A DNA stretch of 64,000 nucleotides from Bacteroidota bacterium. GTDB lineage: Bacteria > Bacteroidota > Bacteroidia > AKYH767-A > OLB10. The first letter of the stretch is position 1, and every line of letters starts with the position of its first letter. The notes beneath the pieces were generated by a model, which was not told where the DNA came from, did not search any database, and saw only the letters and a list, made by a program, of their open reading frames with translations. Below are positions 47,280 to 54,933 of this stretch, piece by piece. A program made the position numbers and the translations under genes. The stretch is taken from contig JADKDR010000004.1 of assembly GCA_016714535.1 (NCBI GenBank), forward strand, positions 248,001 to 312,000, given 5' to 3'.

Positions 47280-48398
47280 ATGAAACGGATTCTGATTTTT
47301 ACAATCGTCTTTATTGCTGCATCATGCAAAAAAGAAAAAATTGATGCCACCATCGAAATTGGGGACCCCGTATTTTATATAGAGGGAACCATAAAGGGAC
47401 AACCTTTTAAATACACAGCCGGTAACGATAATTATTATATGAATACCGGTTTCGTAGCAGACAATAATAATGTACTATGGCTTTCAGGAACATTTGGAAA
47501 GGAAGACTGCAATGGCTGTAATAATTCGCTCAAAATAGAACTTTCTGATTATAAGAATCGAAATGGTGGATTAATAGATGATATAGGTACAGTATTGCAA
47601 GCAGGCAATCTTCAATACTTCGATATTACGACTCAACCTTTTTTCAGATATAGTTTTGCAGTTGATTCAATATTAAAATTAATACCTAACTACACCTTTA
47701 TCTGGAAAGAAGGAGGAGTGCAATTAGCATCAGGTAAGCAAACAAATATTGATTTTACGGTTGGATCAACCAAAGACATAACGCTCGAAACAGTAAATAA
47801 TTTAAATGGTTGTGTTAGCACCGTTTCCAATGTAATAAATAGCGACTCTTTAATGTGCGAGGGTTTGTTTGACTATTCGTTTCTCGATTCAAATAAGGTG
47901 AAGTTTAACTTCAAAGGACAAACCAACAATACCCAATACTTTTGGTATATTAATAATTTCACAGCCGGAACCAATGCCTCCATGACAACAACCTTGTCTA
48001 TGGATTCGCTTTATAATGTTTACCTTGAAACCGTCAATACAAATACTGCTTGCACTACGCAATTTAATAAACAACTTGTAATAGGAAATGGAACTATGTG
48101 CTTTGCAGGATACAACTATACACGTCAATATTTTAAAGATGATTTATTTTCAAAAATAAAATTAACATACACTAACGAAACCGGAACAACTTACGTATCA
48201 TACAATACAAAGCAACCGGCTACCAGTTTTTTCAAATTGATTAAATCGGATGAATACGAAAATAATAAAAAAGGAGAAGCCACGATGAAGATTGAAGCAA
48301 ATATAAAGTCGTGGTTATATAATATGCAAAACAGTAATGACTCTATAGAAATAGTCAGCAACGAGTGTGTATTCGGAATAGCATATCCTAAACAATAA
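47280..48398 (+). CDS. Lipoprotein, unknown, with PKD-like repeats
   Basis: 372 aa. MKRILIFTIVFIAASC is a lipoprotein signal with lipobox Cys16, followed by KKEKIDATIEIGD. The body consists of beta-rich units with spaced cysteines (EDCNGC, GCVSTVSNV, LMCEGLF, CTTQFNK, MCFAGY) and a C-terminal C in NECVFGIAY. PKD-like stretches occur (YTFIWKEGGVQLASGKQTNIDF, TQYFWYINN). It follows the putative anti-sigma gene by 6 bp and precedes the PKD T9SS gene by 21 bp, so it is in the same operon. It could be a surface sensor or structural lipoprotein. Function unknown. Confidence 0.78.
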   Translation: MKRILIFTIVFIAASCKKEKIDATIEIGDPVFYIEGTIKGQPFKYTAGNDNYYMNTGFVADNNNVLWLSGTFGKEDCNGCNNSLKIELSDYKNRNGGLIDDIGTVLQAGNLQYFDITTQPFFRYSFAVDSILKLIPNYTFIWKEGGVQLASGKQTNIDFTVGSTKDITLETVNNLNGCVSTVSNVINSDSLMCEGLFDYSFLDSNKVKFNFKGQTNNTQYFWYINNFTAGTNASMTTTLSMDSLYNVYLETVNTNTACTTQFNKQLVIGNGTMCFAGYNYTRQYFKDDLFSKIKLTYTNETGTTYVSYNTKQPATSFFKLIKSDEYENNKKGEATMKIEANIKSWLYNMQNSNDSIEIVSNECVFGIAYPKQ

Positions 48399-48419
48399 AT
48401 AAACAGGAAATTAATAAAA

Positions 48420-49981
48420 ATGAAAATCAGAATTATCATATTGAGTTTACTCTTAGCCTCTGTTAGCATTACCCAAGCGCAGTTTTTTTGCCAGGCAGGC
48501 TTTACGTATTCCATAGGACAAAATGGTACTGTGACTTTTACAAATACAAGTTCAAGCAATTTTTTGAATGCGCAATATCTATGGAGTTTTGGCGATGGAG
48601 GTACTGATACAACTACGAATCCGATACATATATATAATGGAACTGGCCCTATGTGTGCTGTCTTACCATGATTGCAGGTAACTGTACTTCTTATTATTGT
48701 GATACAATTTATTTGGGTCAGGGAGGTTGCTTTGCAGCATTTTCATACACCGGTAATCAGAATACCATCACGTTTACAAACTTATCGAGCAACAATACAA
48801 CTAACTGGTTGTGGGATTTTGGTGATAGTAACTCAAGCACTCAGTTCAGCCCGCAACACACGTATGCAAATTCAGGCACCTACACGGTATGTCTCATATC
48901 ATCTGATAGCAACGGCTGTAGCGATACTGTTTGTATGCCAATTCAAGTAGGCAGTATGTTTGGGTGTCAGGCATCATTTACCTATACAGTAGGAATGAAT
49001 GGTGTGGTTACGTTTACAAACACTTCGCAAACTAATAATCAACTGGTGACTTATCAGTGGAGCTTTGGTGATGGCACAAGTGATACTGCAACCAACCCAA
49101 TACACCAATACAATAGCTTTGGACCATACATTGTCTGCCTTACCGTTATTGGGCCTAACTGTCAGTCTACTTATTGCGATTCAGTTGTTCTTAATAATGG
49201 TGGAGGCTGTTCGGCTAGTTTTTATGCAACTCCCGATACATCAGGAATGGGCTTTCAATTTACAAACACATCGCAAGGTGGTAATGCGCAATACTTATGG
49301 ACTTTTGGGGATAATACCTCATCTACACTGATGAACCCTTCGCACACCTACGCGCAACCTGGAACTTACAACGTTTGTTTAACCATTGTTACTATTAATG
49401 GTTGCACCGATACCTATTGCCAAAATGTAGTAGCACTGCAGGCAGCCCCTTGCACTCCATCATTTACTTATGTGCAGGATAGTATTACGGGTGTCATCAC
49501 TTTCGTTTTTGATACAACAAATTGCCCGGTCTCTATGATTATATGGTCATTTGGCGATTCTACCTTTTTTAGCGCATCAGGATCCGTTGTTCAATACACG
49601 TATGCAGACAGTGGAACGTATATTGTATGTGTTACATATGTAATAGGAAACAATACATATACCTATTGCGACACAATTTATGCAAACAAGCTGGGTGCTA
49701 TGAGTATTACAGAAGTTACACTACAAGATGTTATTAAACTTTCACCTAACCCAAGCAGTAATGGAATGGTGAAGATAATTTCCTCACAACCCATTTCACA
49801 ATTGAATATAAAAGTAACAGATATAACAGGAAAATTAATTCTTGAAAACAATAAGCAACTGACAGGTGCCGGCCATGAAAACTTCCTGGACTTGTCAGCC
49901 TATGAAAACGGCATGTATTATTTACTTTTCACCGCGGATGGAAAACAAACTTCTCAAACTCTCATCATCATGAAACGCTAA
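48420..49981 (+). CDS. Multi-PKD T9SS-secreted protein, frameshifted
   Basis: ATG 48420 gives a signal peptide ending TQAQ. Five PKD domains follow, each with a YxWxFGDG/S-type signature (YLWSFGDGG, WLWDFGDSN, YQWSFGDGT, YLWTFGDNT, IIWSFGDST), then a T9SS type A sorting domain (IKLSPNPSSNGMVKI, ending SQTLIIMKR). The frame breaks at CCC (48647-48649): as written it stops at 48671. With four C it reads GPYVCCLTMIAGNC and continues to 49981, giving 520 aa. It is the last gene of the sigma-factor operon and a candidate output or ligand of that system, which is inference. Confidence 0.85.
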
Positions 49982-50053
49982 AAATCTGTAAGTAAAGGGG
50001 CAGGTTTTAATCCCGGGTAAGTCAACATGAAAGCTTATCCGGAATTTTTTTTT

Positions 50054-50075
50054 GTAACGGTTATCATATACTTTT
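50054..50075 (+). repeat. Copy of the recurrent 22-bp motif
   Basis: GTAAC-GGTTA-TCATATACTTTT, in the gap between the PKD gene and the glycosyltransferase. Confidence 0.45.
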
Positions 50076-50162
50076 TAATATCCTATTGTTGTTGCATAAA
50101 TACCGGGTGGGTAAGATTGCGTTTATTTAAAATAATTATCTTCGCCACCGCAATTTTTACAT

Positions 50163-51092
50163 ATGTATCAATTATCGGTAATCATTCCTATTTATAACGA
50201 GGAAAAAAATATCCCCTCGCTTATTGGTCGTTTGCAAAATGTGTTGCAACCTCTCAACCTGGTATGTGAGTATGTTTTTATTAATGATGGTAGCCGCGAT
50301 CGAAGTATCGAATTAATAAGAGGGCTTGCAACTAATAATACGGATATTAAATACATTGACTTTAGCAGAAACTTTGGACATCAGATAGCTGTAACAGCCG
50401 GTCTGGATTATTGCACCGGTGAAGCCGTAGTAATAATTGATGCCGACCTTCAAGACCCCCCTGAGCTAATTGCCGATTTGTATATTAAACTGCAGCAAGG
50501 ATACGAGGTGGTTTATGCTAAACGCAAGTCGCGTAGTGGCGAAAGCTTTATGAAAAAGTTTACCGCGCGCATTTTTTACCGCATTTTGGCCGGCATGACT
50601 TCTATCGATATTCCCCTTGATACAGGCGACTTTCGTATCATACACCGCAAAGTGGTGGATGTGCTTAAGCGTATGCCCGAGCAACAAAAGTATCTGCGAG
50701 GGCAAATACCATGGATTGGGTTTAAGCAAACCTATGTAGAGTATAACCGCGAAGCCCGGTTAGCAGGCGAGACAGGATACTCTCTCAAAAAAATGTTTCG
50801 ACTTGCCATGGATGGCCTTACTTCTTTTTCAAACTTCCCGTTGCGCTTTGCAACCATATCGGGTTTTGTGGTTAGCGCCTTTGGTTTCTTTTGGATATTA
50901 CAGGCCTTGTATGCAAAATTTTTTACCGATGAAACCGTTCAAGGATGGACATCCATTCTTATTGCCGTTCTTTTTATGGGTGGTATTCAACTTTTATGCA
51001 TTGGTATTATTGGAGAATACATTAGTCGCATGAGTGCCAACATACGCAACCGACCTTTGTATGTTGTAGGAGAGACAAATTTCCAAAATTGA
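50163..51092 (+). CDS. Family 2 glycosyltransferase, dolichol-phosphate mannosyltransferase-like
   Basis: 309 aa. The GT-A domain (1-220) has SVIIPIYNEEKNIPSL, FINDGSRDRS, and DADLQDPPEL (the DxD-like metal site). Two C-terminal transmembrane helices (about 230-255 and 265-290) place the enzyme on the cytoplasmic face of the inner membrane. This is the DPM1/GtrB/ArnC-like branch, which transfers a sugar to a polyprenyl phosphate. The glycan is unknown; T9SS cargo and surface polysaccharides are possible targets. A TTATCTTCG-like element is close to the start. No adjacent glycan cluster is visible. Confidence 0.9.
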   Translation: MYQLSVIIPIYNEEKNIPSLIGRLQNVLQPLNLVCEYVFINDGSRDRSIELIRGLATNNTDIKYIDFSRNFGHQIAVTAGLDYCTGEAVVIIDADLQDPPELIADLYIKLQQGYEVVYAKRKSRSGESFMKKFTARIFYRILAGMTSIDIPLDTGDFRIIHRKVVDVLKRMPEQQKYLRGQIPWIGFKQTYVEYNREARLAGETGYSLKKMFRLAMDGLTSFSNFPLRFATISGFVVSAFGFFWILQALYAKFFTDETVQGWTSILIAVLFMGGIQLLCIGIIGEYISRMSANIRNRPLYVVGETNFQN

Positions 51093-51162
51093 TTTATAAT
51101 TATTGCACGTCAATAATTCGTAGTATCATATTTTTTCTTGAAAGCAACACCTCCATGAAGAG

Positions 51163-51585
51163 CTAATTGAAAATTCCCGATATCTTGGACATCATTTTTT
51201 TACTCCCTTTGTAAATTGATTTAAGGTTTTCATCCTGAATGGTAAACTGAACATTTTCGCTCAATTTGACAACAACCTCTTCTTCATGCGCAATGTTTTG
51301 TTTCGCAGCAGCCTCGGCCTTTACAGAATTTGTAAGTAACTGTTTTATAAATGCCTCATGTGTTGCCAGGTCAGCAGATGAAATAGTTGTTCCATCAATA
51401 CTATAAAAAGTGGTTTTCGAAAATTGTTGCTCTACCTTATAAAGCTTGTTATTGTAATCGATGGTGTAAACATCAGTCTTTACTCCCTGCCGCATTTCGA
51501 TTTTATGTATGTACACATTTTCCTGACTGTATGAGTGCAGGAATAACGTACAAAATACTAAAGTGATAAAGATTTTTTTAATCAT
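51163..51585 (-). CDS. Small exported protein, unknown
   Basis: 140 aa from ATG 51585, which gives a clean signal peptide (MIKKIFITLVFCTLFLHSYSQ); the frame is open 18 codons upstream. The mature part has alternating strands (KTDVYTIDYNNKLYKVEQQF, TFYSIDGTTISSADL) and a helix (ATHEAFIKQLLTNSVKAEAAAKQ). There is no lipobox and no sorting domain, so a periplasmic location is likely. It is convergent with the glycosyltransferase. I do not recognise the family. Confidence 0.7.
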   Translation of the reverse strand: MIKKIFITLVFCTLFLHSYSQENVYIHKIEMRQGVKTDVYTIDYNNKLYKVEQQFSKTTFYSIDGTTISSADLATHEAFIKQLLTNSVKAEAAAKQNIAHEEEVVVKLSENVQFTIQDENLKSIYKGSKKMMSKISGIFN

Positions 51586-51811
51586 AATGCAATTGCTGCA
51601 AAGATAAATCTTCTGACAATTATTTAATGAATGGTACAATGTAAGACGCCATTTTGTTACAGAATATTTTCAAAAAACTAAATTTTGTATGTACGATAGA
51701 AACCATTTCAACAATACTAACTATATTTGATACACACTTAATCAAAAACATGCAGCTATCAGGAAGGTAATAACGTCTTAAAAAATTATTAACCAAATAA
51801 CAATTTAAAAC

Positions 51812-52465
51812 ATGAGAAAAGCATTTTTAACCATTTGTATTGGGTTGCTTAGTGCAGCCATGTATGGGCAAACAATTTTAAATATAAATCTTGTGCCGCC
51901 TAATCCGACCACGCAGGATTCGATTACTATAATTGCAGAAATGGCATACCCTTCGGGTGGTTGCGATACACGCGATCCGCTTATTTTTACACTTTCGGGT
52001 AATAGCGTTTATGCAATAACACACCATTGTATTGGTATGTTGGCGGTTATTTGTAATGATATAGATACCTTTTCGATAGGTAAGCTGCAAGCTGGTACAT
52101 ATACTTTTAACCTTACCTCCACAGCCGGAGCTTTGCCATGGCCATGCTCACCAGGAATTGTTCCAACACTATCTACTGTTTCGTTTGCGGTATCCAATGC
52201 CAACTCAATTAATGAGACTAGTCTAGGTGGAGCCACTATTTTTTATTCGGGCAATATGCTAACTATAGCAAGCCAATTGCCTTTGACAACCGGTTCGGTT
52301 ATCAATATTTATAACATGACGGGACAAAGAATACACCGCGCCCAGCTCGAAGCAGTAAGTAAACAGCAGATTCCCATTTCGCTGACTAACGGAGCATATA
52401 TGGTTGAGATTCAAAATGCAGAAGGGAAAAAACATGGTCAGCAAAAAATAGTGGTGGTCAATTAA
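51812..52465 (+). CDS. Small T9SS-secreted protein
   Basis: 217 aa: signal peptide (MRKAFLTICIGLLSAAMYGQ), an Ig-like domain with four cysteines likely forming disulfides (GGCDTRD, HHCIGM, VICND, WPCSPG), and a shortened T9SS C-terminal region (about 140-217; FYSGNMLTIASQL, NIYNMTGQRIHRAQ, GQQKIVVVN). The domain lacks the usual YPNP start. Its stop overlaps that of the convergent glycosyltransferase by 4 bp. Function unknown. Confidence 0.82.
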   Translation: MRKAFLTICIGLLSAAMYGQTILNINLVPPNPTTQDSITIIAEMAYPSGGCDTRDPLIFTLSGNSVYAITHHCIGMLAVICNDIDTFSIGKLQAGTYTFNLTSTAGALPWPCSPGIVPTLSTVSFAVSNANSINETSLGGATIFYSGNMLTIASQLPLTTGSVINIYNMTGQRIHRAQLEAVSKQQIPISLTNGAYMVEIQNAEGKKHGQQKIVVVN

Positions 52466-53586
52466 CGCATCGTTTTTTGTATCGACTCCCACAGCAACGT
52501 TGCTGTACGTTGCCATGTAAATAATGCTGCACGGGCGGCTCCTGCTTCTATTAATTTATTGCGTACAGTGCTATTGGAAGCCAACGTTTCCATGGCAACT
52601 GTAATTTCATTTGTATTGGTTGGGTCTACAAGTAAAGCAGCATCACCTGCTATCTCTGGCATGCTACTCACATTGCTTGTAATTACAGGAATATGGCATT
52701 GCATAGCTTCTACAATGGGGATTCCAAATCCTTCGAACAGCGATGCATATACAAGCGCATGTGCACTTGCCATAAGTTTGTAAAGCTCCTCATTGGTAAC
52801 ACGGTTGGTAAAAATCACATCCTGTTTATATTGTAGCGATTCGTATAAATCCTTAGTTTCATTACTCCACCAAATGGCGCGGCCTGCAATAACAAATTTT
52901 AGTGGATGTTTACTTTGCTTTTTGAATGCATCAAAAGCAAGTAACATGCGAGCAATATTTTTTCGTTCATACAGGCTGCCAATAAAGAAGAAATAATCTT
53001 CGCCCTGGCTATATTGTTGTTTAATTTTGGCTTTATCAGAATCGCTTATGGGAGCAAATCGTATATCGGCACCGTTATATACCACATCAATTTTTTGCAG
53101 CGAAATATTGTAAGCGCTTGCAATGTCGCTTTTGCTAAATTCAGAAACCGATGCCACGCGGGTAGCCTGATGGGCATATTCTTTAAACTTCCGATTATAC
53201 CACGCTCCCCAGCCCCAACGTAGTTTTTGAGGGTAGTGATAAAAATTTATATCATGTATAACGGTTAGCGTTTTGCATATGGACTTGTTGGGTAGCCAAC
53301 CATCGGGGCTTACAAATAAATCAATTTTATGCTTCGCCAGCCAGCGTCTTACCGAAAAATTTAACCACCATTGCAATAACCATGGATGTCGTGTTACAGG
53401 GTCAAGAAAAATGTGTGTCACATTTTTCGATTCAATTTTTTCAATTCCTGATTTGCGGTCGTAAAGAAAATAGAAGTGAACATCGGGATGTTGAGCTACC
53501 AATAGCCGGAAACTTTCATAGGTGAATTTACCTATGCCATCCATTTTCCCTGTAAGTAACAACCGGGTATTTACCGCTATTTTCAT
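52462..53586 (-). CDS. Family 1 (GT4) glycosyltransferase
   Basis: 374 aa with a GT-B fold: an N-terminal acceptor domain (MDGIGKFTYESFRLL, TVIHDINFYHYP) and a C-terminal nucleotide-sugar domain with FFIGSLYERKNIARML and the E-x7-E signature LFEGFGIPIVEAM, followed by PVITSNVSSMPEIAGDAALLVDP. It is probably a mannosyl- or similar transferase in surface glycan synthesis. No transmembrane helix is seen. It stands apart from the family 2 enzyme and shares a 4-bp stop overlap with its convergent neighbour. Confidence 0.93.
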   Translation of the reverse strand: MKIAVNTRLLLTGKMDGIGKFTYESFRLLVAQHPDVHFYFLYDRKSGIEKIESKNVTHIFLDPVTRHPWLLQWWLNFSVRRWLAKHKIDLFVSPDGWLPNKSICKTLTVIHDINFYHYPQKLRWGWGAWYNRKFKEYAHQATRVASVSEFSKSDIASAYNISLQKIDVVYNGADIRFAPISDSDKAKIKQQYSQGEDYFFFIGSLYERKNIARMLLAFDAFKKQSKHPLKFVIAGRAIWWSNETKDLYESLQYKQDVIFTNRVTNEELYKLMASAHALVYASLFEGFGIPIVEAMQCHIPVITSNVSSMPEIAGDAALLVDPTNTNEITVAMETLASNSTVRNKLIEAGAARAALFTWQRTATLLWESIQKTMR

Positions 53587-53653
53587 TATTCAATTAATGG
53601 CAAAGCACTTTTTATGCAAAGAAATTCAAAACAACCCAAGCGCAAAATTTGCA

Positions 53654-54895
53654 TCAGTTCAATAAAATAATTTTTCCAGTTTGAACACTCCCAGCATTTT
53701 TAATCGCATAAAACAAAAGGACATCTGATGAAGGAATAGCCACCGGGGTGTTTGCACTAATTTGCTTATACAAAATCATTTGACCTAGCCGGTTATAAAT
53801 TTCGATGGTAGCATTGGCATTAAGGCACGAGGCGTTTTCAAAATATAGTATATCTCCGGCCTGAGTAACTGTAATAGTACACGCAGGAGTTGGAGCCTGA
53901 ATTACCTCACGAGTATAAACCGAGGGCAAATAGGGCTTAAGAGAATATCCATATAATCGTGGAGGTACATTAAAAATAAATTGGGTAAACCGTTCATTGG
54001 TTATATAGCCGGCCCCATTATCATTTATTTGCACTGCTTCTACCTGACCCATTGACAATGCATTGTCCACATTAAATTTGCGTTTATTTCCGTTAAAGAA
54101 AAAACCATTGCGAAAGTCGAAACACATCCACATGCTTACGGGTGCTATACCCGTGTTATCATAACCAATAAGCGTAAGCACAGATTTTGCACTTATATCG
54201 GCACCGGTAATCAGATAGCCAGCATTTAAAGTTTCGCGAATTTTGGCAACACGGTTACCGGGAATGGCACTAAGCACATAGTGTTTAGTCTGCTTGTCTA
54301 CCCAGTTTTTCGAAAACAGATGCAGCGAATCGTTATAAAAAACCAAAGCTTCGCAGTCATAATTATTATTATCAGGCTTTGATGTAAAATCTGTTTGGTC
54401 TTCATACACATAGTTTATTATTGAAGCAGTAACTACCGTAGTAGTGTCTTTTATTTTGCTTAGAGGTATTTTATAAACCCTAAGGTTTGTTCTGCTTCCG
54501 TTATTATTTCCAATATCGCCAATATAAATGTGCTTGGTAGAAACAGCCATATCCTCCCAATCTACATTTGTAGCATTGGTTACAGTGATGGTTTGAACTA
54601 CAGCCCCTGTAACGGTGTCGAGGCGATAGAGTTTATTGCCACCTCCTGAATCATTAAAAGTCCATATTTTGTTTTTTGCTTTTTCAATACCACTGCTTTC
54701 ATCCAGCAAGGGCGTAGCAAGCGGAGTTTTGGTATAATAGGGCAGCGTTGTTGCGTTGTAAGTACACGAACCATCGTTGATAGTTGCCGCAGAATTATAA
54801 TTGTTTGCCTGCGGGTCGGTGCAACCAGGTTGTGCAAGTCCATTAGTTACATGCAATAACCATGTTACAATCAAAACAAGAACTTTTGTATTCAT
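53654..54895 (-). CDS. T9SS-secreted protein with propeller-like domain
   Basis: 413 aa: signal peptide ending GLAQ, then the GCTDPQANNYNSAATINDGSC unit (a calcium-linked thrombospondin-type-3-like motif common in Bacteroidota secreted proteins), a propeller-like domain (residues 50-320; IWTFNDSGGGNKLYRLD, HIYIGDIGNNNGSRT), and a degenerate T9SS sorting domain (about 335-413; TITVTQAGDILYFENAS, IEIYNRLGQMILYKQ, GKIILLN). It may bind a sugar or peptide. It lies 38 bp after the BNR protein gene on the same strand and may be co-transcribed. Confidence 0.83.
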   Translation of the reverse strand: MNTKVLVLIVTWLLHVTNGLAQPGCTDPQANNYNSAATINDGSCTYNATTLPYYTKTPLATPLLDESSGIEKAKNKIWTFNDSGGGNKLYRLDTVTGAVVQTITVTNATNVDWEDMAVSTKHIYIGDIGNNNGSRTNLRVYKIPLSKIKDTTTVVTASIINYVYEDQTDFTSKPDNNNYDCEALVFYNDSLHLFSKNWVDKQTKHYVLSAIPGNRVAKIRETLNAGYLITGADISAKSVLTLIGYDNTGIAPVSMWMCFDFRNGFFFNGNKRKFNVDNALSMGQVEAVQINDNGAGYITNERFTQFIFNVPPRLYGYSLKPYLPSVYTREVIQAPTPACTITVTQAGDILYFENASCLNANATIEIYNRLGQMILYKQISANTPVAIPSSDVLLFYAIKNAGSVQTGKIILLN

Positions 54896-54933
54896 TTTTT
54901 TTTTGGATTAAATAATTTCTAAATATAAAGTAG

